Positions 22,203-33,682 of a stretch of DNA of 64,000 nt are shown piece by piece. The notes beneath the pieces were generated by a model, which did not search any database, had not been told where the DNA came from, and saw nothing but the letters and a program-made list of their open reading frames with translations. The DNA lies in NCBI GenBank assembly GCA_009667805.1, contig CM019075.1:18287615-18351614 (forward strand). The letters are read 5' to 3'. The DNA is from Leptobrachium leishanense (taxonomy: Eukaryota; Chordata; Amphibia; Anura; Megophryidae). The position numbers and the translations under genes were made by a program. Each line of letters starts with the position of its first letter. Position 1 is the first letter of the stretch.

Positions 22203-22785
22203 CTGCGTACACACAGGACAAGGATGGAGAGATCGTCAGATGAGTTTACTGCCCTGGGTTCTCTGCTAGGAATAGTAAGGGTCGCTCTGCCGGAGTGTCT
22301 GGTTCACCTGGCCATTACACCACAACTCCCTATGAGGCGTGTGTGAGATACGAGATATGTGTGTGTCAGTGGTTAGTTAGGAGTGAATGTGTGTGTGTGT
22401 GTGTGTGAGATATGAGTTATGAGTGTGTCAGTGGCTAGTTATGTGTGAATGTGTCAGTAGCTAGATAAGTGTGTGTAGCTAGGTGTTTGTGTGTGTCCAG
22501 ATATATGTGTGCATGTAGATATGTGTGTGAGAGTGGCTAGATATGTGTGTGAGTGGCTAGATATGTGTGAGAGTGGCTAGATATGTGTGTGCTTTATTGT
22601 GTGTGAGAGGCTGGATATGTATGTGTAAGTGGTTAGTTATTTTTTTGGCCAATTATATGTGTTTGAGTGGCTAGCTACGTGTGAGAATGCCTAGTAAAGT
22701 GTGAGTGGCTAGTTACATGTATGTATGAGTGGTTAGTTATGTTTGTGGCCAATTAGATATGTGTTTATTATATGACTACTCATGC
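22203..22785 (-). other. UNC79 intron with GC-AG splice sites; GT-rich satellite
   Basis: A short intron (583 nt). The donor side of exon G reads ACAG|GCATGAGTAG. No in-frame GT is available before a TGA stop, so the donor must be GC. The acceptor is a normal GTACGCAG. About 22335-22770 is a degenerate GT-rich repeat built on 'gtggctagatatgtgtg'. Confidence 0.85.
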
Positions 22786-22967
22786 CTGTAAAGCGGGTCT
22801 CTTGATGGTATCCAGTAAAAGTCCAGCTCTCGTGGCCACGGCGGGGTTCACGTCTTCAACCGCAGTAAGGAAACAGCAGAACGCATGAGCCAAGGAATAC
22901 TTCAACAAGTGGTTTTTCGTGACCGACTGAATGTCCAGGAATCTGCAGAGGACGGCCACCTTCTCCA
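22786..22967 (-). CDS. UNC79: UNC79 internal exon G
   Basis: 182 nt: 2 nt (TG) completing a Val codon begun in exon F, then 60 codons ending on CAG at 22786. The peptide begins EKVAVLCRFLDIQSVTKNHL, continues LLKYSLAHAFCCFLTAVEDV and ends ATRAGLLLDTIKRPALQ. The acceptor is GTTTGTTGCAG. The donor is non-canonical GC. The next exon continues GLCLCLDF, which confirms the boundary by homology. Confidence 0.95.
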
Positions 22968-24101
22968 CTGCAACAAACCGGTGGCAAAAAGCAGAGATTA
23001 ATGGATAGAATATACAATACATATAGGCCTATATATCTTCTTGGCCCATCAACCCTCTGATGGCCCATCAACCCTTTACTAACTGTAATCACACTGGGAC
23101 CTTATCTTCGTCTTACGAGCATGAGAGCCCTGCGCCTATCGCTTAATTAAAGCTCCTCACCATAAACTCTTCTGCAGGAGGGCAGGTGTATAGAGCACAC
23201 CTTAAAACCAATCAATAAAAATTAGTTTCCCCCGTGCGTCCCAATTTCCCCAGCAGATCACGGGACAGACGCCAAGTCCGGCAACCTGCCCCATAGCGAT
23301 CGCTATGCTTGCGCATGCTGGGGGCAGCGGAGGGAGACAGGAGACATTCTTCCCCCAGTCTCCCTCTGCTCCCGGCGGCCAGAAGCAGCAGATTGGGGCG
23401 CCGTTCTCACCACGGGATGAGAGTTGAATATTTGATTTTTGGGGGGGGGGGGTTTGAGCTGCAGGTATCGGACTCTACAGCAGCACCTCTGAGCTGGCGG
23501 TAGCTTTTTGTTAGCGCCAGCTCTCAGTAACCATCGTCACGACCAAGTGATCGTAACGCTAGTTAATCTGTGTTTTCACTTTGCGCTCCCCATGTTAGGT
23601 ATAGAAAGCGCAAAGTATAGTAAACTCACACAACGAATCGCAAATTAACGAGCGCTAATGTGTTTTTTAACCCATTGGCGATGTGGGCACAGCGCCATGA
23701 CCTCCTTTAAGCTAGCGCTAATGGTGACGCTAATGTCAGCTTGAAGGAGATGATAGAGCCCCTGGAGGGCCAAGGTTGCAGAGCCCTGATGTACAGGGAC
23801 AGGTTCAGGGGTCAGTGGAGGGATTAGAGGTATTAGGGACATGGTGACAGGTGATGAGAATGACCTTGTGGATGTCGTCTTGTAGAGTTAATAGCAGTGT
23901 CGTTGGCGACTTGGAAATCTTTAGTCTTACTCTTGACTAGTAGCCATGGGCATGGAATATTGAGCCCTGCCATATGTCATATAACCAATGCACTATACTC
24001 CTCTCCGCTCTATGCCACCACGGTATCTTGAATGCCTCAGTTTCCTCCCATCGGAGAAGGCATCCATTGCATACAGTGTGGACATTGTGCCTCATATCTA
24101 C
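22968..24101. other. UNC79 intron, largely unassigned
   Basis: 23360-23520 is GC-rich with a poly-G run at 23441. 23560-23640 resembles the hairpin element near 3060-3115 (shared 'ctttgcgctcccc' and 'catg' block). No genes or complete elements were found. Confidence 0.45.
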
Positions 24102-24259
24102 CTGCTTCAAACCTTAGTTTCCAGTCTTTGCTGTTGAAGTTGCTGTTAATAATCGTCCAGAAGATGTCTGCACCGTGAGGCAGAGAGAGCGCGTGGAGCA
24201 GAAGTGGGACCGCCAAGAACGAGAGCTGTGAGAACTCTGACTTCATTACTCGCCACAGG
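24102..24259 (-). CDS. UNC79: UNC79 internal exon F
   Basis: 158 nt: 1 nt completing Ser, 52 codons, 1 nt before donor GTAGAT. The acceptor is CTTTTTCCAG. The peptide begins LWRVMKSEFSQLSFLAVPLL, then LHALSLPHGADIFWTIINSN and ends FNSKDWKLRFEA. Boundaries fit the split codons on both sides (AG|C from exon E, G|TG to exon G). Confidence 0.95.
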
Positions 24260-24439
24260 CTGGAAAAAGCAAAGATATGGCAGTGAGCTACCCTGGTATA
24301 CCAATCGTCACACCTCATCTGCACAGCTCAGATCACTGTGACCACAACTCGACTGAGAAGGTGTTTAAAGGGCAGCTATAGATTTGTCAGCCTTTTGGTA
24401 GTATTGTGGATTATTCCAGCCTTGGTGTTAGAATAATTG

Positions 24440-24810
24440 TAATTTTAATAAAGACAGGAGGCGAATATTTTGCATTCTCTTTTCTTTACTAAACCTCTAG
24501 CAGCAAAGAAAGTATACATAGCAACAAAGTAAACCAACAGATAAATAGCATGACAACAAGAGACCAGTAAGCCCCTCCCAAGTCCTCTTTTCTGGTATGC
24601 TGAACTAGCAGGAGACCAACGAATCAGGAACAAGACCCGAAGAAGAAGCCAAAGCCAACCAGGAACCGACGATATGGGTAGGTCGAAGAGCAGGAAACCA
24701 ACGGGCATCCGGAAGAAACGAGTGTGACAGAACAGCCGTCACTTTCAATTTATTGGCACATAAAACATTAAAAGTTTGTTGGTTCAATGTTAAATTTAGT
24801 TTATACAATT
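24440..24810 (-). repeat. Dispersed repeat, inverted partner of 30190-30400
   Basis: The block with 'gcttactggtctcttg', 'ttactttgttgctatg', 'aggtttagtaaagaaaag' and 'cctcctgtctttatt' (minus strand) recurs on the plus strand at 30235-30380. The two copies face opposite ways and flank the hAT transposase region. Family not recognised. Confidence 0.6.
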
Positions 24811-25562
24811 TATGTCTGTATGATCCCTGTGTGTATTGTGTTTCCCCTCACAATTCCCCGCACCAAACGCACCTGTAATCCCTCACAATTTAATACCACC
24901 TAAATTGCCCAGTTTTCGTTCACCCAAGTGTATAATTCGTTTGTACAATTTGTGCTTGTATGACCCTAATGTTTATTAGGTTCTTTGCCACCCCTGCCTT
25001 GCCCAGCCGTAATGGTTTATCTGCCCAGCGCAACCCTGATACAGCTGCCACCGTCAGGCACCACGCAGAGCCGACATGCCTTACACCCTGCACCGCTCAG
25101 CCCCTGTACCTGCCACCAGAGTGCTTTTTGGTCAGAAGGGCCCTGAGAACATGGTGCCACTGTGGGGTGAGTTCTAAAGAGGAGCGCCACCGAGATCACC
25201 CCTCGATCACCCGCTAAACTCAGGCCGAGCTTCCCAGCCGCAGAGGAAATCCTGCGCCGAATCAGAGCTTGCACACGAGGAGGGTGGAATTTCCCTGGCA
25301 GGGAACAGCCCAGGGCGGGCCAGACAGTGTGGCACCAAGAGCTGGGTGTGAGCTAGGGGCAGTGGCAGTCCATGATAAGTATACGAAAAGGGCTATGGCT
25401 GGAGGCAGTGTTAAAACTGGCGCCGGGATGTCTGAGGGCGGGCATGGGAGAGAACAATGGGACTGTACCGTATAAATGTACCGTGTCTGTGCTGTTCTAA
25501 ATAAACCAACCTGCTTAACCTGTACTACGCCTTGACGAGTATTTGGGACGAGGAACTATCTG
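24811..25562. other. Possible LTR-like sequence
   Basis: A GC-rich block is followed by TATAAA (about 25470) and AATAAA (about 25500) spaced as in an LTR, but no TG...CA ends or target duplication could be paired. It could equally be intron or 5'-truncated repeat. Confidence 0.3.
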
Positions 25563-26359
25563 CTAGGTATTTCCTATGGCTGACTCAATAGCTTCCAGCA
25601 AGGGACCTGAAGAGACATGGGGGGAAACAAGTTGACCTGAACCTGTCCTTGTGCCATATTCACACAGGTACTCATTGATGGCCCTCTGCTGCTTGTGCCG
25701 ACACTGCAGCATTGCCAATGTCGAGGTCCACCTGGTGGGCATGTCACAGATCAGACGGTTTGTGGGAAAGTGGAATTCTCTTTGAATTTCTGCCAGGCGA
25801 ACACTTGCTGGGAATGACCGTCTGAAGTGGCTGCAGACTTTTCTGGTCTGGCTGAGAAGCTCTGCCAGCCTTGGGTACCTGGTTAGGAAACGCTGTACCA
25901 CCAGATTTAGGACGTGTGCTAGGCATGGTAAATGCCTCAACTTACCCAGGTGTAGGGCGGAGAGAAGGTTGTTGCCATTATCACAGACGACCATTCCCAG
26001 CTCAGAGCTGACAGAATTTCTGGCCCGGTGTGGCTCCTGTCCCCTAAACAAACCAGCTCAAGCACAGTATGGCATCTTTTTGCTTGAGCCATTGCGTAGC
26101 CCCTGCCACGCATCGGTTTAACTGCCACTTCGCCAGAGACAGAGAAGGAGGAGGAGGAGGAAGAGGTGGCGGAGCAGACAGACCTCATATAAGCAGCTTT
26201 CTGGAGGCGTGGTGGATGAGGAAGCTCCAGCACAGAGCCCCATCCTGGATCTCTCCCAGCTGCAAGCAGAGTTACCCAGTGTGCCGTGAAGAAAATGTAA
26301 CGGCCCTGTCCATGCTTGCTGGACCACGTGTCTAAAGTAATGTGCACCTTGCTGCTGAC

Positions 26360-26960
26360 CAGGGACGTGCAGTCAGGGGCGGCAGGTGAGGCAGAGCCTC
26401 ACCTGCTATTAAGGGCAGCTGCAGTCAAACTCACCTGCTCCTCGTTCCCCTGCCGTCAGCTCCGTCCATCCTCTGTGTGCGCCACACATTCTTTTTTTTT
26501 CCCCTTCAACAGCCTGCGCCTACGCAAATCACGTATGCTGCCAAGAACAGTGCAGTGTGGCGCGTCTGAACAGACATCCGAGCACTGCCCACTTCCTGAA
26601 CATTGCTCTCCCAGTGCCTCAGAGGCACTGGGAGAGCAATGAAATAGCCTGGACCAATAGGAAAGCGCTATTGGCCCAAGTCATTCAAAAAACTCCTGCA
26701 TGGGAGGCAGGCCTCCTATGCATTGATTGGCGCAGGACAGTCATGTGTCCTGTCTCGCACAATCAGTGGGTGCAGGGCTGTGCTTGAGGTGTGGCCTCAG
26801 TGTCACACTAGGCTGCCTGAGGAGGACACAGAGATCCTGGGGAGCACCGACAGCAGCCAGATCCTGGGGAGCACTGAACCTGAACCTACGTAACCTGTGT
26901 ATATCTGGCTCTGATACTAGCCAGTGCCTCACCAAGTACTGACCTCACCGCACGTCACTG
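26360..26960. mobile_element. hAT-like MITE nested in the hAT transposase
   Basis: 601 bp with termini CAGGGACGTGCAGTCA and its inverse TCACCGCACGTCACTG, flanked by the 8-bp duplication CTGCTGAC (26352-26359 and 26961-26968). Removing it rejoins the transposase between its AVSSSDVR and ITLDTWSS segments. An internal palindrome occurs near 26605-26640. Non-coding. Confidence 0.85.
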
Positions 26961-27988
26961 CTGCTGACTGCCTTTCCCAATGACTCCATAACATTGTCTT
27001 CCACGTGCTGGTATAGTGCCGGAATGGCCTTCAGTGAAAAGAACTGGCGTTTTGGAACCTGCCACTGTGGTACAGCACATTCGGCAAATTCACGGAAGGA
27101 GGCAGAGTCCACCAGCTGGAAAGGCAGCAGCTGTAATGTGAGTAATTTTGCCAAGCTGGCATTTAGACGCTGTGCAAGGGGATGGTTGGGACTATATTTT
27201 TTCTTACGCTGCAGCAGCTGGGGCAACGAAATCTGACTGCATAATCTGCAGCTGATGGGATGCTGTCACATTCTGAGGAAGGACCTGGTACACCCATTAC
27301 TGTAGCATCATCCCTCTCAGTGGAGGTTGTAGGCAATGACATGGCAGGACATATAGAGGTGGTAGAGACAGATGAGGAGGAGGACCTATGCAAAGTGTTG
27401 TGCCAACGGGATGCGTGGCAGGTGGTCATATGTCGCATCAAGCAGGTGGTACCCAAGCGTCTGATTTTTTCCCACGCTTGATCCTCTTCAGACATAGCTT
27501 ACAAATAGCAATGCTGCAGTCTGCTGCACATGTTGTGAAGAACTCCCAGACAGCAGGACATGTGCTGCGAGACAACAGCGCTCTGCACCTGAGCAGCTCT
27601 GACATTTGATGCCTTGGACTGGCTACGGTTGCTCATAGAGGATGTTGTGCCTCGTTTTTGTTGTGCCTCCTCCTCCTCACTTGACTCCTCTGTTTGATCA
27701 GGTACCCAGGTGGAGTCACTGACCTCATCATCATCATCACCCCTATCTCCTCGTCACTGGAGCCAACCTGGCAGTATGCTGCAGCTGCTGGGGGAACATG
27801 AGTGCCAGTTCTTTGTGTGTCACTGGCACCCACTCCCTCTAGGCTGATTTTACTCCCTTCCTCAACCTCAGAGTTTGAATCAGAGCACTGGAGTTGCTGC
27901 GCATCCTGAAGCAGCATGTCACTGTCATTGTAGTCAAACAATTCAGCTGACTCCTCTGTGTATGATGGTGACGCTACGGCAGGAGTAG

Positions 27989-28678
27989 GCTTTTAGAGAA
28001 AAACACCTTACGGTGTATAGGAGCGCATAAGAAATAATGCGCTCCTATACACCGTAAAAAAGTTAAAGCTTAGGCACCATCCCCCTTGGTGGGTCACCGG
28101 AGAGAAGGTCTCAAACGTGTTCCATTGTCCCTCTTTTTTAGGAGGGGCAATGGAATTATTTTGTTGTAGCTGCAAGTTATACTTTATTAAAATTCTATCA
28201 AATTCATCATTGGCGAACTCATGTCCATGATCTGATATATACTGTGGTTAATATATGAATAATGATTCTTTTTGTAATTAAGACGATGTCAATTAATGTG
28301 TTAATAAAGGAACCAGCTCATGGACATACTTGTTTTTAAATCACTGGGTTAGTATGCACAGACCGTTTGCAATAATTGATTGATTGTTTGTTAATTGATC
28401 TGTGATGCTATTTATTTCCTGTTCATGACATTTTTGAATTAGGCTTGACAAAGACCAGTTGTGGTCGAAACGTCGTTAATTCTTGGTTTTGGAATAAATC
28501 CACTTGAATTAATGTTACGGTATCCGGAGTCTATACACCGTAAGGTGGTTTTCTCAAAAATTCTATCTTTTAAGTGAAGGATATACTTATTCCAGTGAGC
28601 TGCTTTTAAGGTATACTACCCTTACACTAATTTTTGTAGCGCCCTTCACACTAACCCCTTTGGGGTTTCTTTCATTCA
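27989..28678. mobile_element. Hammerhead-family element with 14-bp target duplication, nested in hAT transposase
   Basis: 690 bp bounded by TACGGCAGGAGTAG at 27975-27988 and 28679-28692. The left part folds into an inverted repeat around 'acggtgtataggagcgca'. The 'ctatacaccgtaaggtg' block recurs near the right end (28535). A degenerate hammerhead core lies at 28444-28474. No protein. Confidence 0.8.
28444..28474 (+). ncRNA. Degenerate hammerhead-like motif
   Basis: TTGACAA stands where CTGATGA is expected. Then come stem II GACC / GGTC, GAAA and CGTC. The 3' half is perfect and the 5' core has two substitutions, so activity is doubtful. Confidence 0.5.
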
Positions 28679-29198
28679 TACGGCAGGAGTAGTTCTGGAT
28701 ATGGAGGCTGAATTAGATGTTTTGGCAGCTGAGTTGGACTGTAAACCACTTCAAGCCTGGCTGGCAGAGGACTCGGAGGATGAGGATGGCCTGGTTAGCC
28801 AATCCACCAAATCCTCTGTATGTTGCTGCTGCATAAGACGGCCAGCACCTGTTAGAAAGGACAAGTGTGCCCCTGCAGAGGATGCACCACGTCCACGACA
28901 ACCAGGGGCACAGCCTTCCGACACAGAGGCTGCTTGCCCTCTTATCTGTGTCTGGGAGCGTCTGCCTGTCCTTTTTGGTCTTTCTGACATGGCGAGTGAT
29001 ATATAGATTAAAGATATACAGAACTCTGATTCAACTCTGGTATAAAGATTGGAGATATGCAGAACTCTGATTCAACTGTGTTATCTAGATTAAAGATATT
29101 CAGAACTCAGATTCAACTCTGAATAGATAAAGATACAGATTAAATATACAGATGAACTCTGATTCAACTGTGGTATTCTATGGTATCTAGAATTAAAG

Positions 29199-29640
29199 AT
29201 ACACAGATTTTCCAGAACTCTGCTATAAGTCAGTGATACACCCTGATAGCTGGCAAGACACAGATTCAAATTTCCAGAACTCTGCTATAAGTCAATGATA
29301 CACCCTGATAGCTGGCAAGACACAGATTCAAATTTCCAGAACTCTGCTATAAGTCAGTGATACACCCTGATAGCTGGCAAGACACAGATACAAATTTCCA
29401 GAACTCTGCTATAAGTCATTGATACACCCTGACAGCTGGCAAGACACAGATTCAAATTCCCAGAACTCTGCTATAAGTCAGTGATACACCCTGATAGCTG
29501 GCAAGACACAGATTTAAATTTGCAGAACTCTGCTATAAGTCAGTGATACACCCTGAAAGCTGGCAAGACACAGATTCAAATTTCCAGAACTCTGCTATAA
29601 CGCAGTGATACACCCTGATAGCTGGCAAGACACAGATTCA
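29199..29640. repeat. 62-bp tandem repeat, seven copies, upstream of the hAT ORF
   Basis: The unit begins 'tttccagaactctgctata', continues 'agtcagtgatacaccctga' and ends 'gctggcaagacacagattcaaa'. Seven near-identical copies with only 1-2 changes each. It lies 5' of the transposase start (28990, minus strand), in what would be its promoter side. Confidence 0.92.
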
Positions 29641-30483
29641 ACTCTGAATAGATAAAGATTAAAGATACAGATGAACTCTGATTCAACTGTGGTATGATAT
29701 TTCACAGCCAGGCTGCCAGTTCCCTGCTATTTGCCACTGTCAGCTTGTCCCTGCAAATGCAACAATCTCCTCTCCTCTCTGATTCACTACTGCAACACAC
29801 ACGCTAGGGCTGCGGGGAAGCCTTATATAGTGTGCTGCGGGACTTAGCTCTGTGAGCCCATGATTGGGCAAAATTTGCCCAATCAGGATTCGGAGCCCTG
29901 ATTGGCATAGTCTTGCACCTGTCTTACACCGGACCTGTGGTCAGGTGCAAGGCTGTAGCCAATTACAAGCTTCAGGCCAGTGGAAAAGTGCATTGTGGTC
30001 CATTGTGGTGCATTGAGGGAAGAAACCCTCAGGCCGCCGAGGGACAACCAACACAATCAAAGGCAAGCACACCTGCAGGCGAGAGAGTGCCCACACAGCA
30101 GGGATTAAAACTGAACAGAGTTTCAATAAAGTCAACAGTCGATATGTAAGCTAAATATGCAAAAATACATGTAACACAGCCTGACAACCAGGAGCTGAGC
30201 GGTTAACGTCTCACCTGAAGGTCAGCAGCAAAGAAAAGAGGACTTGGGAGGGGCTTACTGGTCTCTTGTTGTCATGCTATTTTTCCATTGGTTTACTCTG
30301 TTGCTATGTAAACATTCTTTGCTGCTGGAGGTTTAGTAAAGAAAAGAGAACGCAAAATATGAAGCCTCCTGCCTGATATAAAATTTTATTCCCTATCAAA
30401 TTCCATGTTCGCCTACATCCTCTTACATTCTGAAAGTATTGTTCTGTGGTCCTGCTTGGTGCGTGGTACACTGGAAATCATAC
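29641..30483. other. hAT 5' flank, shared repeat and UNC79 intron
   Basis: 29700-30030 is probably the outer part of the hAT element; 29940-30015 repeats at 9556-9620. 30190-30400 is the plus-strand partner of 24440-24810. 30400-30483 is intron beside exon E. Confidence 0.5.
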
Positions 30484-30632
30484 CTTGAAATGAGCATGTG
30501 TTCCTGGATGTAAGCGAGGAAGGGCAGGTGGTCTTTCTTGGCGATATACAGGCACTCTCCGTGCAGACAGAGAGTCTTCAGACAGTTCAGCATGTTGAAT
30601 AGAATGTCAGGTTCATCAAATTTGGCCATTTC
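30484..30632 (-). CDS. UNC79: UNC79 internal exon E
   Basis: 149 nt: 49 codons plus 2 nt (AG) before donor GTATGA. The acceptor is TTTTTTTAG. The peptide runs EMAKFDEPDILFNMLNCLKT, then LCLHGECLYIAKKD, HLPFLAYIQEHMLIS. The trailing AG joins C of exon F to give Ser. Intact. Confidence 0.95.
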
Positions 30633-30855
30633 CTAAAAAAAGAAGAACAAATAATACTCCAGTTTTACTAATCTCTAATCCAGTGTTCCGCTACCTTGAC
30701 CCTGAAGATGCTTTTGTTACTAAACTTCCCATGATGCTCAGCCATTCGAACGAATGACTGAGCATCACAGGAGATGTAGTTCTAAAACATCTGCATGGCC
30801 AGCGGCGCTAAAAACCCCTTCTCTAAGCTAATACGGTGCCATGAAATCTATCATT

Positions 30856-31048
30856 TTGGATACATGGAACAGCCTTCCAGTAGAAGTGGTAGAGGCCAAA
30901 ACAATGATTGAATTTAAGCAGGCATGGGATAGGCATAAGGCTATCCTAAACAAAAGATAAATCCAGGTAAAGTATCCATGTAATTGGGCAGACTAGATGG
31001 GCCGAAAGGTTCTTATCTGCTGACATTTTTCTATGTTTCTATGTTATT
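30856..31048 (+). mobile_element. CR1-like LINE, 3' end fragment
   Basis: It encodes the last residues of ORF2 (WNSLPVEVVEAK equivalent, here with NSLPV and FKQAWDRHKAILNKR-type ending) and the 3' UTR, finishing 'tttctatgtttctatg', the repeat-like 3' end typical of CR1. It is strongly 5'-truncated, like the copies at 32541 and 43432. Confidence 0.85.
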
Positions 31049-33115
31049 ATCATCATGACACCATGGAATTAATCATCATGGCACCACGGAATTAATCACC
31101 ATGACACCACGGAATTAATCATCATGGCACCACGGAATTTATCATCATGGCACCCCTGAATTTATCACCGTGGCACCACAGAATTAATCATCATGGCAAC
31201 ACGGAATTAACCATCATGACACCACAGAATTAACCGTGACACCAAGGAATTTATCACCATGACACCACGGAATTAATTATCATTGCACCATGGAATTTAT
31301 CAGAATGGCATCATGGAATTTATCATCATGGCACCACGGAATTAATCATCATGGCACCACGGAATTAATCACCATGACACCACAGAATTAATCATCATGG
31401 CACCACGGAATTTATCATCATGGCACCACGGAATTTATCATCATGGCACTGTAAGGGACTCAGGCCAGAGATAGGCCGCCATGATGTGCCAGGCGGCCAT
31501 TTTACTCAGGACTTTGGTTCACGTAAAATGTATATGGCAGATATTGGCTCAATTAGGACTAGCTTGCATAGATTCTTTAGAATTTCCTAAACTAACAGGT
31601 AGAGCAATTAAATTAACAAGATCCGGGCAGACGCTGGCATGAAGTGACAGGATCGAAATTAGTTACATCAAGGTCAGAGAGCTAGGGCTAGAACAATAAT
31701 GGATGTGAAACCAGCTGGGGCCTTATCTGAAGTATACAATAAACAAGTTCCAGAGAGATAGGCACAGGCAGGATCTGGGAGAGTGGTAAATTATCTGATT
31801 GTCAAAATACTGTGAAAGCTGCCAATTTGTGGAATGTCTTTGTATTCTGAAAGGGGAAGGTACAGACTCACGTGGGGTGGGATAGTGTCACCGTGGGGTG
31901 GGCTAATTGGGATGTACCTGAATATCTATTCAAGGTATAAAATGTTATGTTTGAATGTAAACGCTATGATTTATCATCATGGCACCACGGAACTTATAAT
32001 GGCATCATGGAATTTATCATATTGGCATCATGGAATTTATCATAATGGTATCATGGAATTTATCATATTGGTATCATGGAATTTATCAATCATCATGGCA
32101 TCATGGAATTTATCATAATGGCATCATGGAATTTATCATAATGGCATCATGGAATTTATCATATTGGCATCATGGAATTTATCATAATGGCATCATGGAA
32201 TTTATAATCATGGTACCATGGAATTTATCATAATGGCATCATGGAATTTATCATAATGGCATCATGGAATTTATCATATTGACATCATGGAATTTATCAT
32301 AATGGCATCATGGAATTTATCATATTGGCATCATGGAATTTATCAATCATCATGGCATCATGGAATTTATCATAATGGCATCATGGAATTTATCATATTT
32401 GCATCATGGAATTTATCATAATGCCATCATGGAATTTATCATCATGAAACCACGGAATTTATCATAATGGCATCATGGAATTTATTATCATGAAACCATG
32501 GAATTTATCATCATGGCACCATGGAATTAATCATCATAATTCAGAGAAGGGCTACTAAAATGGTGTACGGCTTGAAGGAGAAAAGTTCCCAAGAAAGGCT
32601 TAATGATCTTAACATGTACAGCTTGGAAAAAAGACGAGACAGAGGAGATATGATAGAAACATTTAAATACGTAAAGGGAATCCACAAGGTAGAGGAAGGG
32701 AGTATATTTAAAAGGAAACAAAATAGCAAAACAAGAGGACATAGTCTTAGATTAGAGGGGCAAAGGTTTAAAAGTAACATCAGGAAGCATTATTTTACTG
32801 AGCGGGTGGTGGATACATGGAACAGTCTTCCAGTAGAAGTGGTAGAGGCCAAAACAGTAATTGAATTTAAGCAAGCATGGGATAGGCATAAGGCTATCCT
32901 AAACAAAAGATAAATCCAGGTCAAGTATCCATGTAATTGGGCAGACTAGATGGGCCGAAAGGTTCTTATCTGCCGACATTTTTCTATGTTTCTATAACAA
33001 TACTGGAGTAATCATCATGGTACCACAAAATGAATCATCATGGAATGTATTATCATGGCACCACAGACTTTTTTATCATGATGTCATGGATTCTTTATAT
33101 CATAGTGCCACCACA
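31049..33115. repeat. 23-bp minisatellite (ATCATGGAATTTATCATAAT type) with insertions
   Basis: Long array in three blocks: 31056-31448, 31970-32530 and 33000-33115. Early units read 'catcatggcaccacggaatt' and later ones 'ggcatcatggaatttatca', so the array contains two subfamilies. It is interrupted by about 520 bp of unrelated sequence (31449-31968, with TATAAA near 31936) and by a CR1 fragment. Open frames over it are repeat translations. Confidence 0.9.
32541..32994 (+). mobile_element. CR1-like LINE, 3' end fragment inside the minisatellite
   Basis: One open frame from about 32541 to 32913 encodes the last 130 or so residues of CR1 ORF2: RRATKMVYGLKEKSSQERL, SLEKRRDRGDMIETFKYVKG and WDRHKAILNKR at the end. 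The 3' UTR and 'tttctatgtttctat' tail follow. It is nearly identical to the minus-strand copy at 43432-44608, so both insertions are fairly young. Confidence 0.88.
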
Positions 33116-33190
33116 GTTTGACTATAGTGAGTGATGGCTGTTTTCAGTTGTCGCTTTCATGTTGATGCAAATAAACCGAAAACGTTTTAC

Positions 33191-33270
33191 CTGCAGAATG
33201 GTGTAAATCAGTTTAAGCGTCACAGGAAGCTGCTGGTAACAGAATTTCCGTTCTACGTCATTTTTGATTG
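33191..33270 (-). CDS. UNC79: UNC79 internal exon D
   Basis: 80 nt: 2 nt (CA) completing a Thr codon from exon C, then 26 codons: IKNDVERKFCYQQLPVTLKL and IYTILQ. The acceptor is TTTTCACAG and the donor CAG|GTAAAA. Short but unmistakable. Exon E continues EMAKF in phase. Confidence 0.94.
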
Positions 33271-33682
33271 CTGTGAAAATTGACCAAATAACTATATTAA
33301 TAGCAACTAGCAGACAGCTCTTAAATAAAGAAAAAAAGAAAAATATCTGTGAGAAGTAAAACCACAGCATGGCTGCTTTGCAACACCGCAACAGAATTTG
33401 CATGGAATTATATCGAATTTAAAAATCCCTGCAGAAACCACAATCAGGAAAAGAACCTAAATAACAGCCCTAGAGTCTAGATATACAGCTATAAGGACAT
33501 CATGGAGGATCGCGCTTTGCAGCCCCGTCGACGCGCATCGACAGTGATGATCTCTAGGTGCACGCATGCTACGCGCGCACTAAGTGCGTGCGCGCAAGCA
33601 TGTGACCAGCTCTGTCCGCAGCATCACAACGCTGCGACGGGCGCCGGTAACGCGCGCTAGTGCGCACAAGAAGACACCTACA
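33271..33682. other. UNC79 intron, unassigned
   Basis: 33500-33670 is unusually CpG- and GCGC-rich, with alternating 'cgcgc' and 'gcacgc' runs. No element boundary seen. Confidence 0.45.

Larger units (their letters stand above)
25563..28990 (-). pseudogene. hAT (ZBED-type) transposase gene, broken by two nested insertions
   Basis: Read on minus from an ATG at 28990 (MSERPKRTGRRSQ). Acidic N-terminal region 28990-28693 and 27974-27640. BED-type zinc finger at about 27600-27430: WEFFTTCAAD, CKLCLKRI, then TCLMRHMTTCH. hAT core follows: PLAQRLNASLAKLLTLQLLP at about 27190, then ITLDTWSSKHGQGRY at 26340, MVVCDNGNNLLSALHLGKLR and HLPCLAHVLNLVV at about 25950, MPTRWTSTLAMLQ at about 25735. These match cut-and-paste hAT transposases (RNase H-like fold). 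The C-terminal dimerisation region is missing after 25563. Nested insertions at 27989-28678 and 26360-26960, plus frameshifts, make it inactive. Confidence 0.85.

Noticed and set aside
28701..29006. 101-codon plus-strand frame
   Set aside because: Antisense shadow of the hAT transposase N-terminus on minus.
31834..32233. Frames with WNLSYWHHGIYHNGIMEF repeats
   Set aside because: Translation of the 23-bp minisatellite.
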